From positions 22,406,817-22,470,816 of the forward strand of contig CM055876.1 of the NCBI GenBank assembly GCA_029582165.1: 64,000 nt of DNA. The letters run 5' to 3'. The notes under the pieces were generated by a model. The model made no database searches, was not told where the DNA came from, and saw nothing but the letters and a program-made list of their open reading frames with translations. The position numbers and the translations under genes are program-made. Shown piece after piece: positions 21,986 through 34,596 of this stretch. Origin of the DNA: Portulaca oleracea (Eukaryota; Streptophyta; Magnoliopsida; Caryophyllales; Portulacaceae). Positions within the stretch are counted from its first letter, which is position 1. Every line of letters begins with the position of its first letter.

Positions 21986-24729
21986 GTTTGGTCACTGTAC
22001 GAGAGCTTTCTGCTAGAGTAGAAGTAAGCGTCGTTTGATGGTGGCCTCTGTTTAAAATTCGGGGACGAAACTTCTTTTAAGAGGGTAATGATGTAAAACC
22101 CCAAGTTTTCGGTTAGCTCCACTATTAGTTAGTTAGCTCACCCGATAGGCCCAAGTTTAAGTTTCGAGGACGAAACTTATTTAAGTGGGGAATGATGTAA
22201 AACCCCGAAAAATTCGATTATTATTACCGTTAAAATTTCTAACGTGCGTTACTTTCCGTTTGTTTATATGATATGTTATCACACAGAGCCTTTAGGACCG
22301 CGAATGCGTTCGTTAGAATTTTTAGAGTCTTAAAATATCAGTTAGAGACTTTTGGGTATCGATGAAAATTAATTGGGATCAGTTGGTAAAAATCGTTTAA
22401 AGAAAGGTGTTGTTTTAGGAAAAGTTAATTTTGGAAGGGTGTTACTAACACCTAGGTTTAATTTGTACTAATTTTACCCTAATTTCTTCCCCTATAAATA
22501 CCCTATTTGGATCCCTACCCCAAGAAACGAATACCCTAATTTTATTTCATCCGCCGCAAACACTCTCAAGTGTCTTCTCTCTCCTCCTGCCTCTTCTTTT
22601 TCCCCTTGTATTTTTTTTGTTGTTGCTGCTCGACATTCACCGCAACACCAACCAACTCCAGCCACCACCACTCCACCTCCAACCACCCTCACTTCGACGC
22701 TGATCATCGCCCCACCACATTCCGACCGCCGCTCCACCATTTCCGGCCACTATCGCCGCCAGAACGCACCAACCCACCCCCCTCTGTTGCTTACCTTCAA
22801 GACCCGAGCCTCACCATACCACCACTCACGCAACCACCTCAAACCACATCCTTCCTCCACCTTCTCGTCGCAGACCACCTCCCCTCTGTTTTCCGACCAC
22901 CACACGCCGGTCACCGCTCCGTCTCACCGCCCAGAACCCCGCTGCTGTCATCGTTGTTGTCGGCGTTGTTTATAAGTTTTCATATTATCATTTATGAGGA
23001 TATTATTATCAAGTTTTTCATTATATTACTAAGTTCATACTATTATTTTGAAGTTCATACTATTAATAAGTACTTTTTGCTATTAAAATTATTAAGTTCG
23101 TATTATTATAAAAGTTTCATAAATTATTATTAAGTTTCATGATTTTATTAAAATTTCGTATTATTATTATTATTATAACGTTCCGTGTTATTATTATTAT
23201 TATAAGGTTCCGTGTTAATATTATTATTATAAGGTTCCATGTTATTATTATAATGATTCATATTATTATTATTATTATTATTATTATAGAGTTTCATGTA
23301 ATTATTTTAAAGTTCATATGATTAATATTAAAAGTTTCACATTATTAGCATCAAAGTTTCATATATCTTAGTATTAAAAGTTTCATATACTTTGGTATTA
23401 AAATTTTATAAAGTTTTCATATTGTTATGTGATAATATGATTATTATGTTCAAAAACCTTTCGTTAATAGTATTGTTAAAAGTATTAGTATCGGGTTATG
23501 GTTTTAAATGCGTTGTTTCGATTTTATTATTTACCTTTAGGAAGTGTGTGTGTGTGTGATGTTCATGTTTCCTTAATAGTTACGCTCGATACATGGTTAA
23601 CTAACTTATAAGAAAAGACTAAGGTTGGGGTATGGTAGGATTAGTGTGTAGAAGTCGAGTTTTAATTTTAGAAGTTTTTATTCGAATTCTAGGTCCGAGC
23701 AAGACGACGCGATAGTTAGCTCCCGTGTGTAAGTAATTTCAATAGAGAGAAGCTATCAGGTAATGTCTATGCCCTAATCCCCAGTGGATGCTCTTTAACT
23801 GTTTTATTGGTTTTTACTGCGTTTTTGGAACTTGCATCCCGAAGGGGACCTTTAAATGAAACTAGACTGTCTGTTTGATTGAGAAAGTGATTAATCTGTG
23901 TTTGATAAAGTTTGGACATTCCTTGGTTTTTGTGTTGAAAAGTGTGTTGATTTGGAAATTGTGGTTTAACAGTATTGATTTTGGAAATGTTGGATTTGGA
24001 AATGTTAGTACTGAAATGATATGAGATATGAAACCTGACTAATTAAATGCTATGAGAAAATGCGGGTTCAGGCAGTCTTCCCTTAAACCAGGTGGAACCT
24101 GTGAGGGGGACTGTCAAGAGACCAGGTAATGTGGTTGTGAGTTATGCGCTGATCAGCCGAATGGAATGGTTTATGCGAGTCCGTGGGACTCCGAACAAAG
24201 GAAAAGAAAAGAAAAGAAAAGAAAAGTATTGAGATATGTTTATGCGAGTCCTTGGGACTCCGAAGTATGTTCTGCGAGTCTTTGACTCCGAGGGGTAGTG
24301 TGGAAACCCCGCCCGCTTTAAAATATGGAAACGGTAAGATTGTCTGGTAAAAGTTTTTTTTGGAAATGTTTGACTTGTTTCCCCTTCCCTCAAAAAGTAT
24401 TGAAATGAATTGTATAATGTTTTTAACTGTTAGGGGTAGACATTATTGAGGTTCCCCCCCCCCCCCCATGTTTGTAACGTTTTGTTTTCAGGTGAAGGCT
24501 TTTGTGATGGGGACGGGAACTAGAAGTGAAGACGTGAGTCTTGAAGTTAGAAGTTTTGAGAATATAGTTTTATTTGTGTTTTAGAATTGAAGTCGGTAAA
24601 TGTTTAATATGTGTTGTCTCAAAAATTCGAGTTTCTTCCGTTTGTAAAATTGAAGTAAATAATTAGTTGTCGTTACTTCCTCTTTCTTGCCTTGTATTCC
24701 TTCGGGGATACGGCAGTAACGCCCAAGTT
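21986..24729 (+). mobile_element. gypsy/chromovirus-type LTR copy 1 with upstream flank (tandem unit 1)
   Basis: Upstream flank 21986-22091, then an LTR starting TGTAAAACCCC at 22092 with an internal polypurine-like tract and a second TGTAAAACCCC at 22196. A TATA box (CCTATAAATACCC) lies near 22491. The LTR stops at CGCCCAAGTT (24729), lacking its last ~100 bases, and joins straight onto the second copy of the flank at GTTTGGTCACTG. Compared with copy 2 it also lacks about 560 bases at 22968. Period to the second copy is 2741 bases. The region 22570-23133 encodes Pro/Ser/His-rich frames, probably by composition only. Confidence 0.8.
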
Positions 24730-25365
24730 TGGTCACTGTACGAGAGCTTTCTGCTAGAGTAGAAGTAAGCGTTGTTTGATGGTGGCCTCTGTTTAAAATT
24801 CGGGGACGAAACTTCTTTTAAGAGGGTAATGATGTAAAACCCCAAGTTTTCGGTTAGCTCCACTATTAGTTAGTTAGCTCACCCGATAGGCCTAAGTTTT
24901 AAGTTTCGAGGACGAAACTTCTTTAAGTGGGGAATGATGTGAACCCCAAAAAATTCGATTATTATTACCGTTAAAATTTCTGACGTGCGTTACTTTCCGT
25001 TTGTTTATATGATATGTTATCACACGGAGCCTTTAGGACCGCGAGTGCGTTTGTTAGAATTTTTAAAGTCTTAAAAATATCAGTTAGAGACTTTTGGGTA
25101 TCGGTGAAAATTAATTGGGATCAGTTGGTAAAAATCGTTTAAAGAAAGGTGTTGTTTTAGGAATAGTTAATTTTGGAAGGGCGTTACTAACACCTAGGTT
25201 TAATTTGTACTAATTTTACCCTAATTTCTTCCCCTATAAATACCCTATTTGGATCCCTACCCCAAGAAACGAATACCCTAATTTTATTTCATCCGTCGCA
25301 AACACTCTCAAGTGTCTTCTCTCTCCTCTTGCCTCTTCTTTTTCCCCTTGTATTTTTTTTGTTGC

Positions 25366-26079
25366 TGATGCATATCATACTTCAATGCATCAGGAGGAAG
25401 CCCTAAAGGACCTTACCAGTCTGCTACAAATTGTTTCAAGTGGTTACATTGCGAATATCTCCAAAACTAAGGGACTTTTGAGCTCCTTATCTCAAGAGTC
25501 TTGAAGTTCTCATTTAGCTATGTGGAAGGGTTATTCCTTATGTACATTTTGGCTTTTGAATCTTTAGTATTGGAGTTGTATTTTAGGAGATATTCTATTT
25601 TCTTTAAAGGGCCTTTGTTGTAAGTGTCGCCTAAAGGGCCTTGTCGGGGTGACGCGGCCTTGCTGGGTTGACGTCTTTAGGGAGGGGTGTTCCTATTCCT
25701 ATAAATAGACCCCTTAGGTCTCTTGTAAAGACATCTCATTCATATTGATAATAAACACAAATCTCTCTAAAGTTGATGCTTTAGTTTCTCTCTAGTTTTG
25801 GCTAGAAAACGAATTACCTTTGGGTTTTTCGTGTGAAATCTTCTCTTCTAATCCAAGATTGAGCATTCTTGGGTGGTGTAAAGGAGGAGTAGGAGCTCTT
25901 GAAGATTGTGGTGTGGCTGTATCAATCCGAGGAGTTTCGTTGCTCATTCTATCAAAGTTACCCCTGTTCAGATCGCTATTCAAAGGTCCTTCTTGATTCA
26001 TCTCTTGCAAGTTCTTACTTGTGTTTTGATCCGTGTTCTTTCTTGGCATTTTGGCTGTCTTGTGATCCATTATGCATCA
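25366..26079 (+). repeat. 5' LTR of the chromovirus
   Basis: 714 bases with a TATAAATAG promoter box at 25700-25708. It includes the sequence that, in the 3' LTR, encodes the C-terminal end of the polyprotein. Confidence 0.92.
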
Positions 26080-26082
26080 ATT

Positions 26083-26096
26083 TGGTATCAGAGCCA
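26083..26096 (+). other. primer-binding site, initiator tRNA-Met
   Basis: TGGTATCAGAGCCA, four bases inside the 5' LTR, complementary to the 3' end of initiator tRNA-Met. Confidence 0.92.
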
Positions 26097-26340
26097 TGTT
26101 TAGATGAATCTCCTTTGTTTCTTGCATGAATCTTGGACCTTGTTTTTGTCACAAAATCACATAAACCCCACGTTATACACGCCCCTTTGATAGTTCTTCC
26201 AAGAACTCATCAAGAACCCATCAAGAACCCATCAAGAACTCATAAAGAACCCATAGCTCCTCAAAGAACCCTCGTCCTAAACACAAACCAAGCCCAAATC
26301 CCTTTCCTCGTGAGTTCATATGACATCAAGTTGATTTCTA

Positions 26341-29300
26341 ATGGCAAACGATGAATCTAAATCAAATGAGGTTTATGAACTCGAGCAACAAATAGCATTT
26401 TTGCGTGTGCAATTGGGTAAACAAATGGAAGAAAACAAAATGCTACGTGAAGGATCTATACGTGATGATGTCTCGTCACATGGTGAAGGTAGTTCGAAGT
26501 CTAGAAGGCATGAACGTTTGGATTTTAAAGTCGAAGTTCCTGAATTTGATGGTAGTTTGAATTTAGAAGATTATCTTGATTGGATACATACGGTTGAACG
26601 TGTTTTTGAGTTGAAAGATTGTAGTGATGAGCTCAAGGTGAAGTACGTTGCTTTGAAATTGAGAAAACATGCTAGTATTTGGTGGACTAACCTTCAAAAA
26701 AAGAGAGTTGCAAAAGGGAAAGAAAAGATCCGTTCTTGGGATAAGATGAAGTCAAAGTTGCAATCCAAGTTCCTTCCCCAATCATACGTTGAAGACAACT
26801 ACTACAAGTTGCAAAAGCTTGTCCAAGGCTCTAAATCGGTGGAAGAATACACAAGGGAGTTTGAACATCTCCTTTGGCGTTGTGATCTCAAGGAAAAGGA
26901 ACCACAAATTCTGGTACGTTACTTGATTAGCTTGAATGATTGGATACGTCATATAGTTGAATTACATTCATATGAATCTCTTGATGAGCTAAGTAACTTG
27001 GCTATGAAAGTGGAAAGGCAAAGAAAAGAAAGAGCCAAGGAACCGCAAAGGACGTTCCCAAACACATCCAAACCCTATACCCAACGTCCTTATCCCCAAA
27101 CACAATCAAAAGCTCCACAAAATCAGCCCCCATCCTCCCTTAAACCCTACGCCAAACCCACATTAAACCAGCCACAAAATCCCCCACCCAAAACCCAAGT
27201 CCAAGAACCAAGGACATTACCACCAAGAAGATGTTTTAGGTGCCAAGGTTTGGGTCATATAGCATCCGAATGTGCTAACAAGCGCACGGTTTCTCTTGTT
27301 GAATATCAAAGTGCTTTGTTTGTTGAACCAAGCTTGTATGAAAGTGAACATGAAGTGGAACCTTGTGAGCTTGCCGAAAATGAGGAGGATAATGATGAGG
27401 AGGTTGAGCAAGCGGATGAAGGCGAATTGTTGGTGCTTAGAAGGGCGTTAAGTGTGGTTTCTACCCCAAATGACATGGAGCAACGTGAGAATATATTCCA
27501 TACTAGGTGTACCGTTCAAGGAAAGGTATGCTCTCTTATAATTGATGGTGGTAGTTGTACTAATGCCGCCTCTACTACAATGGTAGAAAAGCTGAATTTG
27601 GATGTAAGTCCTCACCCATCTCCTTATAATATTCAATGGTTAAGCCATGGGAAGGGCATTAGAGTTGATAAACGTGTACTAGTCTCATTGTCCATTGGAA
27701 AGAATTATAAAGATGATGTATGGTGTGATGTAATACCCATGGATGCTTGTCATATTTTGTTTGGTAGACCGTGGCTTTTTGATAGGTATGTAACTCATGA
27801 TGGAAGATTGAATACCTACTCATTCGTCATCAACAAGAAGAAGATTACATTGGCTCCATTGCCCCCTTCTTCTATTCGGCCTCCACCAACAAAAGAGAAA
27901 GAAAGGGAGACTAACATTGTATCTTTACTAAAGGCGGAACAACATGAATTCTATGAGCATAAAGAGTTGATATTGGCGAATATCCAAGAAGAACAAGCTT
28001 CCCCAACCAAAGATCATCCACGGCTCTCACCCTTGATGAGGAGGTTTGGTCATTTGTTTCCAAAAGAAATGCCCCAAGGATTGCCACCAAGAAGGGACAT
28101 TGAACACAAGATTGATCTCATTCCGGGAACTACATTACCAAATAAGCAAGCCTACCGAATGAACCCCAAGGAATCCCATGAGGTTCAAAGGCAAGTTGAT
28201 GAGCTACTCCAAAAGGGCCTTATTCGTCCAAGCATGAGTCCATGTGTCGTCCCAGTGTTACTAGTTCCAAAGAAAGATGGTACCCAACGTATGTGCATGG
28301 ATTGTAGGTCCATCAACAAAATCACCATCAAATATCGTTTTCCCATTCCACGTTTGGAGGATCTCCTTGATGAACTTTATGGAAGTGTTGTGTTTTCAAA
28401 GATTGATTTGAAGAGTGGATATCATCAAATCCGCATATGTGAAGGAGACGAATGGAAAACGGCATTCAAAACGAAGGAAGGTCTATATGAATGGTTAGTA
28501 ATGCCCTTTGGTCTAACAAATGCTCCTTCTACTTTCATGAGGTTAATGAATCATGTATTGAAACCTTTGATTGGAAAGTGTGTTGTTGTATATTTTGATG
28601 ACATACTTGTATATAGTAGAAGTGAGATTAATCATGTAAAGCATTTAGAGCTAGTTTTGTGTATCTTGGAGAAAGAAAAGCTCTACGCCAACTTGGAGAA
28701 GTGCTCATTTTTCTCAACCAAGGTCATCTTCCTTGGATATGTGCTCTCCAAAAATGGGATTCAGGTAGACGAAGGAAAGGTCAAAGCTATCCAAGAATGG
28801 CCAACACCAACGAGTATACATGAGGTACGATCATTTCATGGATTAGCTTCATTTTATAGAAGGTTTATCAAGAATTTTTCTACTATTTTGGCTCCTATGA
28901 CTGAGTTGTTGAAGCAAAGGGAGTTTACATGGAACAAAAACGCTCAATTGGCGTTTGAAGGTATCAAAGAGAAGTTATGTAACGCACCTCTTCTAGCCTT
29001 GCCATGTTTTGACAAAGTATTTGAAGTAGAAGTGGATGCTAGTGGAGTTGGTATTGGTGCCGTCCTTACACAAGAGGGAAGGCCAATAGCCTACTTTAGC
29101 GAGAAGTTGAATGATGCCAAAAGGAAGTTTAGTACATATGACAAGGAGTTCTATGCCATTATAAGAGCTCTTGAGCATTGGAGGCATTATCTACTAAGTG
29201 GAGAGTTTATTCTACATAGTGATCATGAAGCTCTCAAGTTTATCCAAGGCCAACACAAGCTTAACCCACGACATGCAAAATGGGTTGAATTTATGCAAGC

Positions 29301-30050
29301 TTTTCAGTTTGTGATCAAGCATAAGGCCGGGCATTTGAACAAGGGCGCCGATGCTCTATCAAGAAGGTACTTACTTACATATGTTCTTGATTCTAACGTT
29401 GCTAGATTTGAGCATATTAAGGACTTATATCGAGATGATCAAGATTTCAAAGAAGTATATGAGTTGGCAAAGAAGCATCCTCATGAAATGTTTCATATCG
29501 AAGATGGTTTCTTATTCAAAGGAAATCAATTATGTATACCAAGGACCTCATTGCGCGAATTGTTGATTCAAGAAGTTCATGGAGGTGCCTTGGCGGGACA
29601 TTTTGGTATAGAGAAGACTTATTTGATGTTGAGAGATTATTACTTCTGGCCTATCATGGTGAAGGATGTTGAGCATATTGTTAAGAGATGTGGTACTTGC
29701 AACCTTGCCAAGTCACATGTGTTACCACAAGGCTTATATACACCACTACCTATTCCATATTACCCTTGGGAAGATGTGAGTTTAGACTTCATTGTGGGTC
29801 TACCTCGAACTCAAAGAGGTAAAGATTCTATTATGGTGGTTGTAGATCGATTTTCAAAGATGGCACATTTTGTACCTTGCAACACTACATATGATGCTAC
29901 GAGAGTTGCTACTTTATACTTTGATGAGATTGTTAAGTTGCATGGTATACCCAAGACTATGGTGAGTGATAGGGATTCTAAGTTTCTAAGTCACTTTTGG
30001 GTTACTCTTTGGAAGAAGTTGGGAACAAGGCTCAAGTTTAGTACGGCTTG
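26341..30050 (+). CDS. chromovirus Gag-Pol polyprotein, part 1 (to mid integrase)
   Basis: It encodes the proteins needed for particle formation, reverse transcription and integration. In order: Gag (residues ~60-230); zinc knuckle CFRCQGLGHIASEC (~298-311); protease with LIIDGGSCTNAAS (~398-410); reverse transcriptase with LVPKKDGTQRMCMDCR, KIDLKSGYHQIRI and the catalytic YFDDILVYS (~750); RNase H starting near VEVDASGVGIGAVL (~896); integrase zinc finger with HGG, HFG and CGTCNLAK (~1079-1123); integrase core with DFIVGLP (~1150) and VSDRDSKF (~1207). All visible catalytic residues are present and there are no internal stops. The frame is cut at 30050 by an insertion in the integrase core and resumes at 35687 in the same phase. 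Start chosen as the first ATG after the leader. Confidence 0.93.
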
Positions 30051-31132
30051 TGATGCATAATGGGACCAAAAGATCACATTACACAAAAGGATTAAGGATC
30101 TTTAAAAACGAAGATAAGAATCTCCCTTCTCAAAGTTCTTAAGGATCCAAAAATGAATGATAATGGATGAAGATAAACGAAAAGAGGGATTAATTCGTTT
30201 ACCAAGATCAAATGGAAGTTTGATGAACGATGGATGAAGATAAACGATTGATAAATGTTGATGAACGACACTCCTTGAACGTTTGAAGAATGAATGAAGA
30301 TGATTGAATGCTTGATGAGTTCTTGATGAATTCTTGATGAATTCTTGATGAATGTCGTTTGAATGGTTGAATGATAATGGCGATTTGAAGCTCTCTTGAA
30401 GGATATAGGCACACCACCTTCAAGACTCTTCAATTCCTTCCTTTCACCAACTAAGGTAGCCAACCTTAGAATAGAAGAAGGGGATACTCGTTCTCCTCAA
30501 GAGAAACGAAAACTCTAGCTCAAAACTAGAGAGAAAACAACACCTTGTGTTTGTATTTGATTTATTGAATGACTTGAATTGAATGAATACAATGGCACCC
30601 TAGGGGGTCTATTTATACTACTTTAGGGACCCCTTGGACGTGTACCTAGGGTTCAAGAAACCAAGAATCAACTATTACATCATATATCCTATTTATGACA
30701 TCATAAACTCTAAAATACAACTCTAGAAAGAAATTGCTATAACTCCTTCAATACTTGTCCGTTTTCATTGATTCAAAACCATTGGAAAGCTTATTGAAAG
30801 AGCTCCAATCTGTCTTTTGATGATTTCCTCAATAGATGTATGGATCTAGAGTTATAGAGCAAAATATCGAATGTACTTGATAAGGTCCTCCATTGCCGCT
30901 AATTCAATAAGGACTCTTATCACGAGAGTATTTTGAGCTCATTGATGACTTCCATATATGAGAGTAACTCCATGTAGCTAGAATAACATCAAGGTCCTTC
31001 ATGCTTGCTTCCTTGATGTATAGAGCTTAATAAACCATTGTAATTGATGATGTCGTTGATGTTTTTGTAATGAAGCTAGATCAAGGTCCTCTTAGCTAAC
31101 CTTGATGTATATAGCTAGGCTATTATGCATCA
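30051..31132 (-). repeat. 3' LTR of the non-autonomous element
   Basis: 1082 bases, nearly identical to 34597-35681 with several 1-3-base indels (for example near 30870-30930). On the minus strand it carries TATAAATAGACC near 30609-30620, a promoter phrase shared with the host chromovirus LTR. Confidence 0.9.
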
Positions 31133-31143
31133 TTCTCCCCCGG
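31133..31143 (-). other. polypurine tract of the non-autonomous element
   Basis: On the minus strand CCGGGGGAGAA abuts the 3' LTR, preceded by GGCAAACTTTTTCAA. The host chromovirus has GGCAAACTCTTTTCAAG before AAAGGGAGAA, a clear relative. Confidence 0.8.
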
Positions 31144-31753
31144 TTGAAAAAGTTTGCCTCAAACTTTAGACAAGACTTTCTTTAAAGAAAAACACCATAT
31201 AACTTTAATCACAAAACTTCTTTGATTCGTACTCACAAGTGATCATATATAAACTTCTTCTTCAAAGCCCTTCTTCATTCTTTGTTAGATGTCTGTCCAT
31301 ATGTGTTGTTCAAGTCATCTTGCTTCTTGAAGAGACTACAAACTCTCTTCTTAAACGCTTTGAAATCATCATAGATTCCTTTGATGCTTGACTTGAACTT
31401 CCACTTTCTTCCAAATTTTCTCATAACTAATCTAATGACATTATGGAACTTCAAATCTCGCTTTCTTCATAGAGAATGTAGAAACCTCATATAACTTCTC
31501 AACTTCAAAGTATAGATTCATAAGCTCGTAACTCATGATGAAGACAATAGTAAGACTTCCTTGAATCCATGGTACTTCAACCTTAGAATTCAAGCTTTCA
31601 TCTCCATATAGTATAGAAGGATTGCAAATATCACAACATTGTAACGTTTGCTCAATGTCAACGATCATGCTTGGCGTAAATAATACTCCTTCATCTTGTA
31701 ATACGTATTGAGAAGACCCAAATGATCAAAAGAACTTCCATGCACTTCCATGA

Positions 31754-32131
31754 TTAAGAAGTCACGAATTCCACTTGAATACACAATTGATTCCCTTTGA
31801 AAAGAAGTCCATGAGTAATATGAAAGGGTTGTTGATGATGCTTCTCACATACCTTGAATACTTCTTTAAAATCATCGTCATCTTCATATAACTCCTTGAT
31901 ATATCCAAGCTCGAGTAATTTTGAATCAAACATGTATCTCCTCGTTAGAAAACTTCCTTTAGTCAAAGGACTTGCTTCCTCCAAGTGACTTGATTTTGAT
32001 GAACAAATCAAGTACTTCATCTCAAAGTATAACGATGGCTTGATCTCCTTATCATATGAAGCATACCAATACTTTGTAAGAATCACAAAGCTTAAGGATG
32101 AATCCTCTATGATAACAATCCTTTTGCTCAA
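31754..32131 (-). pseudogene. vestigial pol frame: RNase H end to integrase zinc-finger region
   Basis: It contains ELYEDDDDFKEVFKVCEKHH and FHITHGLLFKGNQLCI, matching DLYRDDQDFKEVYELAKKHP and FHIEDGFLFKGNQLCI of the host chromovirus. The histidine and cysteine residues of the zinc finger and the whole integrase core are absent. Open for 125 codons but not expected to be an enzyme. Confidence 0.7.
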
Positions 32132-32137
32132 ATATCC

Positions 32138-32536
32138 TCATGATAACAACAAGTATGAATGTAAAGCCATAAGCATGAAGCTTCTCCTTTCTCCAATTAG
32201 TATATCACCAAAATAATCCATGGGACAACTTCCTTGAGATAGGACTTCACCTTTCTCAACTCCATTTGTAATGAACAAATATGATGCGAGAATAGGAAAT
32301 AAAAGAATATGATGATCTTTAGCATCCTTTAAGAGACATAGTACCTCAAGTATAGATGCAAGTATGGATCCTTCTTGAATATTTCCTTTCTTCCTTTTGT
32401 CCACTTGAATTACTCCATTTGATGAGATATGTTGAGTTAGCTCATTCTTTGACGAGAGGTAAGGACAATTCTCCAAGTACTTCTCCAATTCTCCTTGTGG
32501 CTCCTCGTGCTTTGTCATGATCAAGACTAACTCCAA
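32138..32536 (-). pseudogene. vestigial pol frame: reverse transcriptase / RNase H remnant
   Basis: It starts MELVLIMTK, aligned with LELVLCILE just after the host's catalytic YFDD box. It continues through ENCPYLSSKNELTQHISSNG and VLSQGSCPMDYFGDIL, relatives of EKCSFFSTKVIFLGYVLSKNG and VLTQEGRPIAYFSEKL. The YFDD box itself is gone. 132 codons are open. Confidence 0.7.
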
Positions 32537-32541
32537 AGGAT

Positions 32542-33231
32542 TTACATACTCCTTTCTACTTCTACTACATACAAAAATGTTACCAAAGTATACAAATACA
32601 ATCTTTTACATTGTAATGGTACATACTCTTTCAAAATATGTTGCATACTATGAGAATCAAAACCGTTGATGTAGTTATGCACGAATTGAGCTTGATCCCA
32701 AAGAGATAAGTGAGAGAAGTCACTTGTCGATGGTGCTTGTCTTTCATCCAAATATTCACAAATGAGAACAAGTGATGGCATAGGATCTTGATCCTTTATA
32801 CGCTTACGGTTTCCAACCTCCATTGGTGTAAGAATTAGACTCCTTGGTTCTTCAAATTCATGATACTTATTCTCCATAAGTGTCATAAGAATGCTTTGAT
32901 CCTCCGTAGGCCATGAGTTACAAGAGGGTAATAAGGACGTCTCTTGGAGCATGATACTCCAATCATACAACTTTGATTTTCCAAACAAAGTATAACAAAA
33001 ATCCATAGAAGTAATATTACAATATAATGAATCTTTGCAAATCTTGTAAAAACAAAGACTTACTAAACTTCTTGGATCAAGGTGTATGTTGTCGTCATAA
33101 ACGTGTAGAGTAGGAAGTGAATAGCTCTCCAAATCCTTCATTTTGATCCTCTTTGTAGAAACATCAATGTCAAGATCAATGCCCTCGTCAATACTACAAT
33201 GGGAAGTACAATCTTCTCCTCCTTGATTCAA
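32542..33231 (-). pseudogene. vestigial pol frame: protease region remnant
   Basis: The stretch CKDSLYCNITSMDFCYTLFG corresponds to the host chromovirus segment YKDDVWCDVIPMDACHILFG at the end of the protease. The active-site DGGS has no counterpart. 229 codons stay open although the sequence has diverged far, so either decay is slow or the frame is kept for another reason. Confidence 0.65.
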
Positions 33232-33435
33232 TGGACATACTTCTTTTGAATGGTATATTGAGAGTAAGAAATAGGCTCTCTTTGTTGTAGATCATTTGAT
33301 ACACTAGTCTCTTTCAAGACTCTACTTACAACAAGCAACTCTTCTCCACTTAATTCTTCTACATACATCGTTTCTAGTACAATATCCTCTTCTTTTCTTC
33401 CTCGTGTACTTCATGAGGCACGCTACATACCTCAT

Positions 33436-34344
33436 TTATGCTAAGTTTATGAACATCCTCATGCTCACAAATACATCAAATACCACACTTTCAATTTCTG
33501 GTTGCATGCTTAATGATGTTTGACAATCAACCAAAGATACTTCTTTCTCCTTAGGACATGCACTTTCAATATGATCAAAACTTTGGCAATGTAGACATGT
33601 ACTTGGAACAATGATTTCCTTTTCTTGGACAATAGGAGTGGGAAGGTTTTTGGGCTGATTTGAGGAGTTTTGGGCAGTAGGTATAGAGAGGTCTAAGGCT
33701 TGTTTTGTGGAGCTATGGATAGGATGTTGTAGTGGCTGTTTTGTAGGTCTTTCGACGTGAGGTTTGGGATTGATTTGGGGCTGTTTTGGGATGTTCTTGG
33801 CGTGGGGTTTTGTGGTTGGTATGTTTGGTTTTAGTTGTAGATGGTTCTCACCCCAAGTTTCTTTCATCTTTGCCTCCATCTCAACATTAAAAGCCAAAGA
33901 ACTTAACTCTTCCAAGTTTGAATAAAATTGACATACAACAATATCTCCAATGTAATCATTAAGACCACTTAAGTAACATACCAAGACTTGGGGGTCATCC
34001 TCCTCAAGAGCATACTTCCATAGTTGCACTCTGAATTGTATCGTGTATGGAACCACGTCCATGCTCCCTTGCTTCATTCTTGCAAGTTTGATGATGTGGT
34101 CTCTTTTGATTGGCGAAAATTCTTCTTGGACATGATATCCCTTCTTCTTATTCAAACGTGTGCTCCATTCGTAAGGAGCTTCATATTCATCATTAGAAGA
34201 GTGAACCACACGTGATTTTGCGCTTCTTGATCCCTTTGGAAGAATTCCACATTCTTCCATTTGCTTGGCAAGATCATCAATTTGTTGCTTCAAGCATTGT
34301 AGCTCACGTTGGGAATTCTTGCTAGAATCGTCCATCTTGATCAA
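33436..34344 (-). CDS. Gag-like protein of the non-autonomous element
   Basis: 302 codons. The N terminus has a probable coiled coil (SQRELQCLKQQIDDLAKQME), matching the host Gag's YELEQQIAFLRVQLGKQMEE. A Gag core remnant lies around residues 80-165 (VLVCYLSGLNDYIGDIVV against host VRYLISLNDWIRHIVELHS), then a Pro/Gln/Lys-rich linker and one CX2CX4HX4C zinc knuckle (CLHCQSFDHIESAC). Part of the normal Gag core is missing. It could still bind RNA. Just downstream of the primer site, as expected for gag. Confidence 0.65.
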   Translation of the reverse strand: MIKMDDSSKNSQRELQCLKQQIDDLAKQMEECGILPKGSRSAKSRVVHSSNDEYEAPYEWSTRLNKKKGYHVQEEFSPIKRDHIIKLARMKQGSMDVVPYTIQFRVQLWKYALEEDDPQVLVCYLSGLNDYIGDIVVCQFYSNLEELSSLAFNVEMEAKMKETWGENHLQLKPNIPTTKPHAKNIPKQPQINPKPHVERPTKQPLQHPIHSSTKQALDLSIPTAQNSSNQPKNLPTPIVQEKEIIVPSTCLHCQSFDHIESACPKEKEVSLVDCQTSLSMQPEIESVVFDVFVSMRMFINLA

Positions 34345-34580
34345 TCTTGGTGCAAAAAGATTGCAAGATTCATGGTTTAGGGGCTTTGGATGGGTAAAGG
34401 ACGAGATTTGTATTTGGGGCGGATTGTGTTTGGGCTATGGGTTCTTTGTGGAGTTTATGGTTCTTTATGAGTTCTTGGGAGAACTTATGGGTGGCGTGAT
34501 GATGGGGAATGGTGGGGATGGGTTTGTGATGGAAAGATGGTAAAAAGGTTGATCAAGAACTAAGAGAATCAATCTCCTAA

Positions 34581-34593
34581 GCTCTGATAACAA
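34581..34593 (-). other. primer-binding site, tRNA-Met type (imperfect)
   Basis: On the minus strand TTGTTATCAGAGC, one base from the standard TTGGTATCAGAGC, beside the 5' LTR. Confidence 0.8.
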
Positions 34594-34596
34594 TTT

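Noticed and set aside
22570..23133. Pro/Ser/His-rich 187-codon frame as a host gene
   Set aside because: It lies wholly inside an LTR, has no domain and recurs with frameshifts in the second LTR copy (37009-37394). Composition explains it.
30092..30463. 123-codon minus-strand frame repeated at 34648-35007
   Set aside because: Part of the LTR of the nested element; no domain, and the second copy changes frame at its end.
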